A DNA stretch of 64,000 bases from Buchnera aphidicola (Myzocallis carpini) (lineage in GTDB: Bacteria > Pseudomonadota > Gammaproteobacteria > Enterobacterales > Enterobacteriaceae), in the NCBI RefSeq assembly GCF_964059025.1, contig NZ_OZ060376.1:378467-442466 (forward strand), in the 5' to 3' direction. Under the pieces are notes generated by a model. It saw only the letters and a program-made list of their open reading frames with translations. It was not told where the DNA came from and did no database searches. How positions within the stretch are numbered: the stretch's first letter is position 1; each line of letters starts with the position of its first letter. This document shows positions 41,951-50,863 of this stretch, in pieces. The translations under genes were made by a program, and so were the position numbers.

Positions 41951-42919
41951 TTAATAATTTCTAGGAATAATTTTATATAAAATACTTATAATTTTTTTAG
42001 TTAAATAATTAATCTTATTATCATATAAAAAGTAAACATTTTTCCATTTTTTTAACCAAGTTCTTTGTTTTTTAACTAATTGACGTGTTGCAAAAATAGT
42101 ACTTTGAATCATTTGACTAAAATTCATCTTCTTCATAAAATATAAAAACATTTGGCGATAACCAACACAACGCATTGCCGGTAAATCAATATTTAAATCT
42201 TTACGATGAAACAATGTTCTCACTTCCAGTTCAAATCCATTATTTAACATATGATAAAATCTAGTATTAATATTATCATATAAAAATTTCTTTTCTGGAT
42301 ATATTGCAAACTGTATCGCATGATATGTAAAAGGATTGGATACCTTCTTTTTTAAAATACTATATTTTTTACCTGTTATTAAACAAACTTCTAAAGCTCG
42401 CAAAATTCTTTGCAAATCATTAGGATGAATATTTTCAGCAGATTCTCTATCCATTTTAGATAAATATTGATGTAATATAAAACTATTTTGAAAACCATAT
42501 TTATTAAATATTGTATTTCTAACATCTATATTTGACTTTGGTAGATTAGATATTCCATGGAGCAAAATATTATAGTAAAACATTGTACCACCAACTAACA
42601 AAGGAATTTTTTGCATATCAAAAATTTCTTTAATCGCCTGCAAAACATCACATCTAAAATCTTGTACACAATAATAATCTTTAGGATCTCTTAAATTAAT
42701 TAATCGTAACGGATGTTTTAATAATTGTTTTTTATTAGGCTTAGCTGTTCCAATATCCATTCCTTTATATACTAAAGCTGAGTCTACACTCACTAATTCC
42801 ACTGGTAAATACTTTTGCAATTGCATAGATAATTCTGATTTACCAGAAGCAGTAGGTCCCATTAAAAAAATTACATATTTTTTATTAAAAATATTATTTT
42901 GCATAATCATATGATACAT
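41951..42919 (-). CDS. miaA: tRNA dimethylallyltransferase
   Basis: Adds an isopentenyl group to A37 of tRNAs reading UNN codons. 322 residues (316); ATG codons at 42919, 42910 and 42904 are all plausible, and I keep the first, which leaves 7 nt to pgi. P-loop GPTASGKSELS, SVDSALVYKGMDIGTAKP, and the tRNA-binding helical block LPAMRCVGYRQMFLYF. The usual next gene hfq is absent. Confidence 0.95.
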   Translation of the reverse strand: MYHMIMQNNIFNKKYVIFLMGPTASGKSELSMQLQKYLPVELVSVDSALVYKGMDIGTAKPNKKQLLKHPLRLINLRDPKDYYCVQDFRCDVLQAIKEIFDMQKIPLLVGGTMFYYNILLHGISNLPKSNIDVRNTIFNKYGFQNSFILHQYLSKMDRESAENIHPNDLQRILRALEVCLITGKKYSILKKKVSNPFTYHAIQFAIYPEKKFLYDNINTRFYHMLNNGFELEVRTLFHRKDLNIDLPAMRCVGYRQMFLYFMKKMNFSQMIQSTIFATRQLVKKQRTWLKKWKNVYFLYDNKINYLTKKIISILYKIIPRNY

Positions 42920-42926
42920 AAGAATA

Positions 42927-44573
42927 TTAATTCATTGAATTTTTAAAAGTATTATAGAAATGTATTAATCCTTGAGTAGAAACATCATTTTTATAATTTT
43001 TCCCACCATGTAAACCTTGAAAAATATTATTAGATATTACTTTTCCGAGTTCTACACCCCATTGATCAAAACTAAAAATATTTAAAATAACACCCTGTAC
43101 AAAAATTTTATGTTCATACAAAGCAATTAGCGAACCTAATGAGTAAGGATCAATAATTTTAAATAAAATAGAATTACTAGGACGATTTCCTTCAAAATAT
43201 TTAAATTTTTCAGAAAAATGATTTACGTCATGATCACAAGAAGTATTTTCACCATTATTATTAAAATATTTTCCAAAAGCTAAAGCATGAGTTTGCGCAA
43301 AAAAATTAGATAATAATATTTTATGGTGATTTTCTATAGGATTATGTGATATTGTTGATGCAATAAAATCACATGGAATAAGTTTTGTTCCTTGATGTAT
43401 TAATTGATAAAAAGAATGTTGCCCATTTGTTCCTACTTCTCCCCATGTAATAGAACCTGTTTGCCAACACACTTTATCTCCATTACGATCAATATTTTTC
43501 CCATTTGACTCCATATTACATTGTTGAATATATGAAGGAAATCGATATAAATATTGGTCATAAGGTAAAATTGCTTCTGTTTGAGTATTAAAAAAATTAT
43601 TATACCAAATTCCTATTAATGACAATAATACTGGAATATTTTTTTCAAAACTGGCATGCTTAAAATGTATATCCATATCATATGCTCCATGTAAAAAATT
43701 ACAAAAATTATTAAAACCAATGGAAAGCATAATTGATAAACCCATAGCAGACCATAACGAATAACGACCACCAACCCAATCCCATAATTCAAAAATGTTA
43801 TTTTGTTCAATACCAAACTTTAAAGCTTCCTGAACATTCGCTGTAACAGCAAAAAAATGATGTTTCATATCTTTGAGGTTACAATATTTTTTTAAAAAAT
43901 AATTTTTAATTGTTGTAGCATTTGTAATTGTCTCTTCTGTAGTGAAATTCTTTGAAGATACTAAAAATATTGTAGAAGAGAAATCACAATTTTTTAATAT
44001 ACTATATACATCAGTACTATCAATATTGGATACATAAGAAATCTTTAAATGATTTTTATAAGGTTTTAATGCTTCAGTCACCATCCTTGGACCTAAATCC
44101 GAACCACCAATACCAATATTTACAACATGAGTAATTTTTTTTCCTGAATATCCTCTCCAAACTCCAGAGATAATACTTTTTGAAAAGTGTTTCATTTTAT
44201 TTAATACAGCACGTATCTTTGGCATAATATCAATGTTATTCACTAAAATAGGTTCATGAGAAAAATTTCTAAGAGCTGTATGTAATACTGGACGATTTTC
44301 AGTAACATTAATATGTTTTCCATTAAACATATCTTGAATAGATTGTGATAATTGCATTTCTTCAGATAATCTTAATAAAATCTGAATAGTTTCATCGGTA
44401 ATTCTATTTTTAGAAAAATCAATCAACATATTACTTTTAAAAACATAAGAAAAATTTTTAAAACGATTATGGTTATATTTAAATAAATCAACTAAATGAA
44501 TATTTTTCATTTTATTAAAATGTATTCTTAATTCTTTCCAGGCATTTGTAGTAATTGGTGAAATACTTTTCAT
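42927..44573 (-). CDS. pgi: Glucose-6-phosphate isomerase
   Basis: Interconverts glucose 6-phosphate and fructose 6-phosphate. 548 residues (549). Family signatures: VVNIGIGGSDLGPRMVTEAL, SKNFTTEETITNA, the PGI motif with the catalytic Glu in GEVGTNGQHSFYQLIHQGT, His in that block, and the C-terminal Lys in GVELGK. Divergent from ibpA and 7 nt upstream of miaA. Confidence 0.97.
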   Translation of the reverse strand: MKSISPITTNAWKELRIHFNKMKNIHLVDLFKYNHNRFKNFSYVFKSNMLIDFSKNRITDETIQILLRLSEEMQLSQSIQDMFNGKHINVTENRPVLHTALRNFSHEPILVNNIDIMPKIRAVLNKMKHFSKSIISGVWRGYSGKKITHVVNIGIGGSDLGPRMVTEALKPYKNHLKISYVSNIDSTDVYSILKNCDFSSTIFLVSSKNFTTEETITNATTIKNYFLKKYCNLKDMKHHFFAVTANVQEALKFGIEQNNIFELWDWVGGRYSLWSAMGLSIMLSIGFNNFCNFLHGAYDMDIHFKHASFEKNIPVLLSLIGIWYNNFFNTQTEAILPYDQYLYRFPSYIQQCNMESNGKNIDRNGDKVCWQTGSITWGEVGTNGQHSFYQLIHQGTKLIPCDFIASTISHNPIENHHKILLSNFFAQTHALAFGKYFNNNGENTSCDHDVNHFSEKFKYFEGNRPSNSILFKIIDPYSLGSLIALYEHKIFVQGVILNIFSFDQWGVELGKVISNNIFQGLHGGKNYKNDVSTQGLIHFYNTFKNSMN

Positions 44574-44636
44574 AATGATACTCCTTGTAATCTTGAATGA
44601 AATATATTATACTAATTATAAAATATAAATAATTAA

Positions 44637-44664
44637 CTTGAAAAAAAAATATTCATCCTCATAT
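44637..44664 (+). promoter_or_regulatory. Sigma-32 heat-shock promoter of ibpA
   Basis: CTTGAAA (44637-44643, a perfect -35), 13-nt spacer, CCTCATAT (44657-44664, matching CCCCATNT at all but one defined base). The spacing fits the sigma-32 range. The predicted start is about 70 nt before the ibpA ATG. A run of nine A (44641-44649) spans the end of the -35 and the start of the spacer, so slippage would change spacing directly. Confidence 0.75.
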
Positions 44665-44741
44665 TATTTATTAAAATCAAAGATTTTCAAGATTATAAAC
44701 ATAAATTGCAATTCTTTATTTTATAACTGAGGAAATTCATT

Positions 44742-45197
44742 ATGATTTATCATTCAATGTCTTTTTCACCAAAATTGACAGATAATTTATTTTCAGAACG
44801 ATTAAATCAAATTGATAAAATATTTAGTACTTTAACAGGGGAAAAAAAGTTATCTAATATTCCTGAATATAATATTATAAAAATGAATGGTAACCAGTAC
44901 CAATTAGAAATAACAGTTCCAGGTTTTGAAGAAAAAGAATTAGAAATATCTATTGAAAATAAAAAATTAATCATTACAGGAAAATATCAAAAAGATAATA
45001 ATATACAAAACGAAAACAAAAATATTAAATATTTACATCAAGGAATCAAAAACAAAAATTTCTCTATTCATTTTGATATTTATAATCCTATTCAAATTAA
45101 TAAAGCAACATTAAAATTAGGTATTTTAATCATACAATTTGAATATGAAATTCCTAAAAATCAAAAAATACAAAAAATAAATATAGAAAAAGAATAA
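44742..45197 (+). CDS. ibpA: Small heat shock protein IbpA (Hsp20 family)
   Basis: ATP-independent holdase that binds unfolding proteins. 151 residues (E. coli IbpA 137). The alpha-crystallin domain spans about 45-140 with YNIIKMNGNQYQLEITVPGFEEKELEISIE and KLIITGKY; N-terminal phenylalanine motif SMSFSPKLTDNLFSERLNQID. The canonical GVL-type segment near the end is diverged (LKLGILIIQFEYEIP). GAGGAA ribosome-binding site. The AU-rich 5' leader might fold as a thermometer, but no ROSE motif is evident. Confidence 0.94.
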   Translation: MIYHSMSFSPKLTDNLFSERLNQIDKIFSTLTGEKKLSNIPEYNIIKMNGNQYQLEITVPGFEEKELEISIENKKLIITGKYQKDNNIQNENKNIKYLHQGIKNKNFSIHFDIYNPIQINKATLKLGILIIQFEYEIPKNQKIQKINIEKE

Positions 45198-45241
45198 AAA
45201 TTTTTATATATTTTTAAATAAAATTATATAATTATTATAAA

Positions 45242-45295
45242 TATCATTGTTATTATAATACACAATACATGTAAATATCTATGATAACAATGATA
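45242..45295 (+). terminator. Large stem-loop downstream of ibpA
   Basis: TATCATTGTTATTATA (45242-45257) pairs with TATGATAACAATGATA (45280-45295): 12 perfect pairs plus a G-U and three more, with a 22-nt loop. It starts 45 nt after the ibpA stop. The following sequence is ATAAAATTTTG, a weak tail, so it may be a terminator or a 3'-end stabiliser. Confidence 0.5.
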
Positions 45296-45519
45296 ATAAA
45301 ATTTTGTTAAAATAAATAATATATGTTCTTCTAAAATATAAAAAATAATATACATAAAAATTATATATACTTATAATATAAAATCTGTATAGTATTTTAT
45401 AAAAAAATATCATTTTCTTAAAATTCATATAATTGCTATGATTTTCAAAATGATAAATTAACCATGCTCATATATATATTAATAGTAATATGAAAATATC
45501 GAATATTTTCAGTCTACAT

Positions 45520-45592
45520 GCGGGAATAGCTCAGTTGGTAGAGCGCAACCTTGCCAAGGTTGAGGCCACGAGTTCGAACCTCGTTTCCCGCT
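45520..45592 (+). tRNA. glyV: tRNA-Gly (anticodon GCC)
   Basis: 73 nt. Acceptor GCGGGAA with TTTCCCGC, D arm AGCTCAGTTGGTAGAGC, anticodon loop TTGCCAA with GCC at 45553-45555, T arm CGAGTTCGAACCTCG, discriminator T. Matches E. coli tRNA-Gly(GCC). A perfect 8-bp inverted repeat GAAAATAT...ATATTTTC (45492-45510) lies just upstream. Symbol by analogy with one of the E. coli copies. Confidence 0.96.
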
Positions 45593-45612
45593 TAAAAAAA
45601 TATAAAATATTA

Positions 45613-45813
45613 TTATGAAAATTTCTTATTAAATTGTTCGATCCTTCCACCATGATTCACAATTCTTTGTTTTCCCGTATAAAATGGATGACAATGTGAA
45701 CAAACATCAAGATTTAAAATACTTTTTGATAAAGTAGTAAAAATAATCATATTATTTCCACAGACGCAATTAGCAGATACTTTATTATATTTAGGATGAA
45801 TATTCTTATTCAT
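45613..45813 (-). CDS. rpmE: 50S ribosomal protein L31 (zinc-binding form)
   Basis: 66 residues from the ATG with AAGGA just upstream (E. coli 70). The frame stays open to 45939 but that extension has no family match. Starts [20 protein letters not shown] and has four zinc ligands, Cys16, Cys18, Cys38 and Cys41, then [24 protein letters not shown]. Convergent with tRNA-Gly and divergent from hslV. Confidence 0.95.
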   Translation of the reverse strand: MNKNIHPKYNKVSANCVCGNNMIIFTTLSKSILNLDVCSHCHPFYTGKQRIVNHGGRIEQFNKKFS

Positions 45814-45926
45814 AATGTTCCTTAAAAAATATAAAATATAAATATTATAATAACATTTTTCTACATTAATATTTAATATGAATAAAATCATTAATATATA
45901 ACTAACATTATATACAAAATATATAA

Positions 45927-45955
45927 TTTGAAAATACAATTTTAAAGATGCATAT
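45927..45955 (+). promoter_or_regulatory. Candidate sigma-32 promoter of hslVU
   Basis: TTTGAAA (45927-45933), 14-nt spacer, ATGCATAT (45948-45955). The -35 matches sigma-32 at six of seven positions; the -10 keeps only CATNT. The predicted start would leave a leader of about 13 nt before the hslV ATG. hslVU is sigma-32-driven in E. coli, which supports the reading. Confidence 0.4.
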
Positions 45956-45974
45956 CACATAAAGAGAATGTTGT

Positions 45975-46505
45975 ATGACAACAATATTAAGCATAAGATT
46001 AAAAAATAAAGTGGTAATTGGAGGAGATGGACAAGCTACTTTGGGTAATACCATTATTAAAAATAATGTTAATAAAATACGATCTTTATATAATAATAAA
46101 GTAATATCAGGATTTGCTGGAGGCACAGCAGATGCATTTACTCTATTTGAACTGTTTGAAAAAAAATTAGATATATACCAGGGACAATTAAAAAGAGCAG
46201 CTATAGAACTTGCAAAAGACTGGAGAAGTGATCATGTATTAAGAAAATTAGAAGCTATATTAGCTGTTGCAGATCAAAAAAGTTCACTAATTATTACTGG
46301 AAATGGAGATGTCATACAACCAGAAAATGATTTAATTGCTATTGGTTCCGGAGGTCCATATGCACAATCTGCAGCATATGCATTGTTACAAAATTCAACT
46401 TTAGAAGCAAAAGAAATTGTAAAAAAATCACTACATATAGCAGCAAATATTTGTATATACACAAATCATCATTTTACTATTAAAGAACTTTACTCTGAAA
46501 AATAA
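45975..46505 (+). CDS. hslV: ATP-dependent protease subunit HslV
   Basis: Proteasome-like threonine peptidase; with HslU forms a double-ring protease. 176 residues, the E. coli length. After Met removal Thr2 is the nucleophile (MTTILSIRL). [30 protein letters not shown] [15 protein letters not shown] and [18 protein letters not shown] are conserved. 14 nt before hslU, one operon. Confidence 0.97.
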   Translation: MTTILSIRLKNKVVIGGDGQATLGNTIIKNNVNKIRSLYNNKVISGFAGGTADAFTLFELFEKKLDIYQGQLKRAAIELAKDWRSDHVLRKLEAILAVADQKSSLIITGNGDVIQPENDLIAIGSGGPYAQSAAYALLQNSTLEAKEIVKKSLHIAANICIYTNHHFTIKELYSEK

Positions 46506-46519
46506 TTAAGGATTTCTCT

Positions 46520-47848
46520 ATGTCAACAATGACTCCTCGTGAAATTGTAAAAGAGCTGGATAAATTTATCATTGGGCAAGAAAAAGCAAAACGTGCTGTA
46601 GCAGTAGCACTAAGAAATCGTTGGAGAAGAATGCAATTAAAAAGTTCATTACGTAGAGAAATAACACCTAAAAATATTCTCATGATTGGACCTACTGGAG
46701 TAGGAAAAACAGAAATTGCTAGAAGATTATCAAAATTAGTTCAAGCTCCTTTTATAAAAGTAGAAGCAACAAAATTTACAGAAGTAGGATATGTTGGGAA
46801 AGAAGTAGATTCTATTATCAAAGATCTAACAGAAGCAGCAATAAAAACAATACGAACACAAAAAATTCAACAAAATCAAAAACATGCTAAAAAAATTGCA
46901 GAACAAAGAATACTAGATATTCTAATACCAAAAGTAAAAGATAAAGAAACACAAAAAAATATTCCACATCCTACAAATACTATGAAAATTTTTCATCAGC
47001 AATTAAAAGAAGGAAAACTAGACGATAAAGAAATTGAAATTAGTATCATGAATTATCCTGCAGGAGTAGAAATTATGGCTCCATTAGGAATAGAAGAATT
47101 AACAAATCAATTGCAATTGTTATTTCAAAGTATTAATAGCTATAAAAAAAATAAAAAGAAATTTAAAATTAAAGATGCGATAAAAATATTAACAGAAGAA
47201 GAAGCAAATAAGTTATTAAATATGGAAGAAATAAAAATAGAAGCTATTCAAGAAGTAGAACAAAATGGAATCGTTTTTATTGACGAATTAGATAAAATTT
47301 GCAGAAAAAGAGGCGTAAATGGATTAGATGTTTCAAGAGAAGGTGTACAAAGAGATTTATTACCATTAATTGAAGGATGCTCGGTATCTACTAAACACGG
47401 AATAGTAAAAACAGATCATATTTTATTTATTACTTCAGGAGCATTTCAAATATCCAGTACTTCTGAACTAATTCCAGAACTACAAGGAAGATTACCAATA
47501 CGAGTAAAATTACACCCATTAAATATAGCAGATTTTAAAAAAATTCTCCAAGAACCTAAAACATCTCTTATAAAACAATATATCGCACTGATGAAAACTG
47601 AAGGTCTCAATATTAATTTTACAGAAGACGGAATACAAAAAATTTCAGAAGCAGCATGGAAAATCAATGATATTGTAGAAAATATTGGTGCTAGAAGATT
47701 ATATACATTATTAGAAGGATTAATGGAAGATATATCATTTTATGCAACTGAGGTAAAAGAAAAAAATATTGATATTAATGCAGAATATGTAAGTAAACAT
47801 TTAGATCAGTTAATACCTAAAGAAGAATTTGGTAAATTTATGTTATAA
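46520..47848 (+). CDS. hslU: ATP-dependent protease ATPase subunit HslU
   Basis: AAA+ unfoldase that feeds HslV. 442 residues (443). [17 protein letters not shown], Walker [10 protein letters not shown] at 57-65, pore loop [14 protein letters not shown], Walker [12 protein letters not shown], sensor/arginine finger region [10 protein letters not shown], and a C-terminal tail EEFGKFML resembling the HslV-docking tail (E. coli ends RFIL). The I domain (about 110-240) is lysine-rich but present. Confidence 0.97.
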   Translation: MSTMTPREIVKELDKFIIGQEKAKRAVAVALRNRWRRMQLKSSLRREITPKNILMIGPTGVGKTEIARRLSKLVQAPFIKVEATKFTEVGYVGKEVDSIIKDLTEAAIKTIRTQKIQQNQKHAKKIAEQRILDILIPKVKDKETQKNIPHPTNTMKIFHQQLKEGKLDDKEIEISIMNYPAGVEIMAPLGIEELTNQLQLLFQSINSYKKNKKKFKIKDAIKILTEEEANKLLNMEEIKIEAIQEVEQNGIVFIDELDKICRKRGVNGLDVSREGVQRDLLPLIEGCSVSTKHGIVKTDHILFITSGAFQISSTSELIPELQGRLPIRVKLHPLNIADFKKILQEPKTSLIKQYIALMKTEGLNINFTEDGIQKISEAAWKINDIVENIGARRLYTLLEGLMEDISFYATEVKEKNIDINAEYVSKHLDQLIPKEEFGKFML

Positions 47849-47906
47849 AATCCTTATAAATATATACAATTTTATTATTAAGATATTTTATCATCAGGGA
47901 TATAAA

Positions 47907-48656
47907 ATGACAGAGTGGGTAAATGCAAAAGTCATTAAAAATAAAAAATGGAATCAAAAACTCTTTAAAATCATTTTACATGCCCCAATATCTCCATTTA
48001 TTGCAGGACAATTTAGTAAATTTTCAATAAAAAATCATGAGAATAAAAATATTTACCGAATATATTCATATGTTAATGCTCCTAATAATACAAATTTAGA
48101 ATTTTGCATTACAAGAATACCAAATGGTATTATGACAAACCAACTATATCGTTTAAAACCTGGAGATATCATTAACATATCAAAATATTCTGCTGGTTTC
48201 TTTACAATTAATGAAATTCCATCATGTGAAATATTATGGATGTTCGCTACAGGAACTGCTGTAGGTCCATTTTGTTCAATCTTACAAGATGGAAAAGGAC
48301 TCGATAAATTTAAAAAAATAATACTTACTTATGCTACAAAATACAAAGATGAACTTATATATAAAAAATTAATACAGAAAATACAAAAAAAATACTATAA
48401 TAAATTAATTTTACAAACTATTACCAGTCAAGAAAAAGATCCGGGTTCCCTGCAAGGAAGAATTCCTAAACTATTAAAAAATCAAGCTATTGAAAATAAT
48501 GTTGGATACATTATGCATAAAAATAATTCTCATGTTATGTTATGTGGAAACCCCGATATGGTAAAAGATACAACATCTGTGCTCATAAAATATAAAAATC
48601 TACAAAAACATTTTCGTAGAAAACCAGGGCATATTAGTCAAGAAAATTATTGGTAA
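47907..48656 (+). CDS. fpr: Ferredoxin/flavodoxin-NADP reductase
   Basis: FAD enzyme that passes electrons from NADPH to ferredoxin or flavodoxin. 249 residues from the ATG giving MTEWVNAKVIK, preceded by AGGGA (E. coli 248). The open frame back to 47829 lacks family support. FAD site RIYSYVNAPN, NADP site MFATGTAVGPFCSIL, C-terminal LCGNPDMVKDT and RRKPGHISQENYW. The fdx ferredoxin at 61744 is a possible partner for Fe-S assembly. Confidence 0.96.
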   Translation: MTEWVNAKVIKNKKWNQKLFKIILHAPISPFIAGQFSKFSIKNHENKNIYRIYSYVNAPNNTNLEFCITRIPNGIMTNQLYRLKPGDIINISKYSAGFFTINEIPSCEILWMFATGTAVGPFCSILQDGKGLDKFKKIILTYATKYKDELIYKKLIQKIQKKYYNKLILQTITSQEKDPGSLQGRIPKLLKNQAIENNVGYIMHKNNSHVMLCGNPDMVKDTTSVLIKYKNLQKHFRRKPGHISQENYW

Positions 48657-48670
48657 TCATATTAAAAATA

Positions 48671-49636
48671 TTAACAATTTTCAAAAGAAAAAGATAAAGT
48701 ATCATGCAAACTATCAGTATTCAAAATCATCATTATTAAACGATCTAAACCAATCGCTATTCCAGAACAATTAGGCATATACTTAGAATTTATAGCATTA
48801 ATTAATCTCATATCAATCGATTGCACTGGTAAATTATTCTTTTTCCTAAAAATATTATCTTTTTGAAACCTTTTCATTTGTTCAGTACCGTCAATTAATT
48901 CATAAAAACCATTACCTAGTTCTAATCCCTTAAAAAAAATTTCAAAACGGTCTGAAACATATGCATTATACTTATTAATACAAGCTAATAAAGCTTGTTC
49001 TGCAGGATAATGATATATAAAAATAGGAACATCATTTCCAATATTTGGTTGTATCCCTATCATAAAAATTAAATTTAATAAATCTGTAATAGAGTTTTTA
49101 TGATTAATTAAATGTTTTTGATGTATTTTTTTTAAAATACCATTTAATTCCTGAATACTAATTGCTTCTGGATTAATAGAAAAATATTTTATAAAAATAT
49201 CTTTATAAGATATTTTTTCAACATACTGAATATCAAAAATATTCAAGAAAAATTTTTCAATAAATTCCATCATATCAAACATATTATAAAACGGTTGATA
49301 CCATTCAAGCATAGTAAATTCTGGATTATGAATTTTACCAAATTCTTCATTACGAAAAACATGACAAATTTGATAAATAGGTCCTATACCAGAAGCTAAC
49401 AATCTTTTCATATGATATTCTGGACTTGTAATTAACCACATCTTTGCATCATTATTATGATTCAAAACTTGAAATGGTAAAATATTAATGTCAGTAATTG
49501 TATATTTTGTTAATATTGGTGTTTCTATTTCTAGAATGTTATTTTTTGAAAAGAAATTACGTATTTTAAATAAAATATTATTTCTTTCATATAATATTTT
49601 ATGAGATATATTTGGGATTCCAAATGTCATAATCAT
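48671..49636 (-). CDS. epmA: Elongation factor P--(R)-beta-lysine ligase EpmA
   Basis: Class II LysRS-like enzyme (GenX/PoxA) that attaches beta-lysine to EF-P. 321 residues (325), lacking an anticodon domain. Motif 2 FRNEEFGKIHNPEFTMLEWY, motif 3 SGIAIGLDRLIMMI, and the substrate loop NGFYELIDGTEQ. EpmB, which makes beta-lysine, and EF-P are not in this window. Converges on fpr. Confidence 0.94.
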   Translation of the reverse strand: MIMTFGIPNISHKILYERNNILFKIRNFFSKNNILEIETPILTKYTITDINILPFQVLNHNNDAKMWLITSPEYHMKRLLASGIGPIYQICHVFRNEEFGKIHNPEFTMLEWYQPFYNMFDMMEFIEKFFLNIFDIQYVEKISYKDIFIKYFSINPEAISIQELNGILKKIHQKHLINHKNSITDLLNLIFMIGIQPNIGNDVPIFIYHYPAEQALLACINKYNAYVSDRFEIFFKGLELGNGFYELIDGTEQMKRFQKDNIFRKKNNLPVQSIDMRLINAINSKYMPNCSGIAIGLDRLIMMILNTDSLHDTLSFSFENC

Positions 49637-50025
49637 TCTTATAAAATAAGTAGAAAATTGAATGATATTTTTATACTTATAATGTTACATAACAATAACA
49701 TTTACTATACTCAAAAAATTTTTATAAATTTTTAAAAAACTTTTTATACATATCAAAATATATATTTATTACATATAAATCATATTTTCAAAAAATATAA
49801 ATAAATTTTTACGAAAACAGTAATCAGTATAATCATATCAGTTGTATACTATAATAGTATATACGACATATAAAATTATAATATATATTATAATTATATA
49901 TTATATAATCTTTCAATATATAAAATTTACATAATATTCAAATACTTTATAACAATATTTATAATATAATAATTATTATATCAATAATATTTAATTTAAT
50001 AAAACTTCATTCAATATAAATACCA
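49637..50025. other. Gene-free region between epmA and rsmJ
   Basis: 389 bases of AT-only-like sequence with short TATA/ATAT repeats near 49870-49915. It is upstream of both neighbours, so their promoters are here. No tRNA, hairpin with a U-tract or reading frame worth naming was found. Confidence 0.5.
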
Positions 50026-50769
50026 ATGAAATATCCTATTGAAATTATTAATACAGATACTAAAAAAAAATATGAATTTATTACTAAAACCTGGGGAATA
50101 AAAAATACAAAAAATACTAATTTTTCATTAATTATTAAAAATCATAGAATTGAATTACAAAACAATTTAAAAAATAAAGAAAAAAATATATGGGTTGATT
50201 TTAATTACAAAAAATTCCAAAAATATAAAAAAGATAAAAAGATAAAAATAATACAAACACTTGGAATAAAAAAAAATTATATTCCACATGTATTAGATAG
50301 TACTGCTGGTGTCGGAAAAGATTCTTTTATATTTTTTTCACATGGTTGTAAAGTCACTATGGTAGAAAAAAATCCTATATTATCAATATTATTATACGAT
50401 GGTTTATACAGAGGTTTTCAAAACCATAAAATCGGAATTCTCATGAAAAAAAATATACAATTAATCTATAATACTAGTAACAATCTAAAAAAAATAAAAA
50501 TATTAAAACCAGATGTTATTTATCTTGATCCTATGTTTCCACAAAAAAAAAAAAAATCGTTACCAAAAAAAAATATGCAAACTATTCAAAAATTAATTGG
50601 AAATGATACAGATTCTCATATTTTATTTCAACAATGTAAACAATTTGCAAAAAATAGAATTGTAGTAAAAAGAAAAATGACATCCAAATACATTTCGAAT
50701 GATCTTCCAGATTTTAATATAAAAACAAAAAAACACAGATTTGATATTTATTTAATAAAAAAAAAATAA
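50026..50769 (+). CDS. rsmJ: 16S rRNA (guanine(1516)-N2)-methyltransferase RsmJ
   Basis: SAM-dependent methylation of G1516 in 16S rRNA. 247 residues (250). SAM-binding VLDSTAGVGKDSFIFFSHGCKVTMVEKN near 92-119, the catalytic-type VIYLDPMFPQKKKKS motif, and NRIVVKRK...HRFDIYLIK at the end, aligned with E. coli YhiQ. The N-terminal ~60 residues diverge. Strong A/T drift (poly-Lys) but collinear. Confidence 0.9.
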   Translation: MKYPIEIINTDTKKKYEFITKTWGIKNTKNTNFSLIIKNHRIELQNNLKNKEKNIWVDFNYKKFQKYKKDKKIKIIQTLGIKKNYIPHVLDSTAGVGKDSFIFFSHGCKVTMVEKNPILSILLYDGLYRGFQNHKIGILMKKNIQLIYNTSNNLKKIKILKPDVIYLDPMFPQKKKKSLPKKNMQTIQKLIGNDTDSHILFQQCKQFAKNRIVVKRKMTSKYISNDLPDFNIKTKKHRFDIYLIKKK

Positions 50770-50789
50770 AAAATATATAAAAAATTCAT

Positions 50790-50809
50790 TATGTGATACA
50801 ACTCACATA
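50790..50809. terminator. Bidirectional terminator between rsmJ and ynfM
   Basis: TATGTGA (50790-50796) and TCACATA (50803-50809), 7 perfect pairs with a 6-nt loop, stand between two convergent genes, 20 nt after the rsmJ stop. The minus strand continues ATGAATTTTTTATATA, a fair U-rich tail. Confidence 0.45.
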
Positions 50810-50863
50810 TTAGATATTATAATATAAAAATATTACTAAATATTCTCAAAATTTTAATATTTC

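Noticed and set aside
49870-49915. TATA/ATAT repeat tracts as a repeat element or origin
   Set aside because: Low-complexity AT sequence like this is scattered through all intergenic regions here; no DnaA boxes or ordered repeats accompany it.
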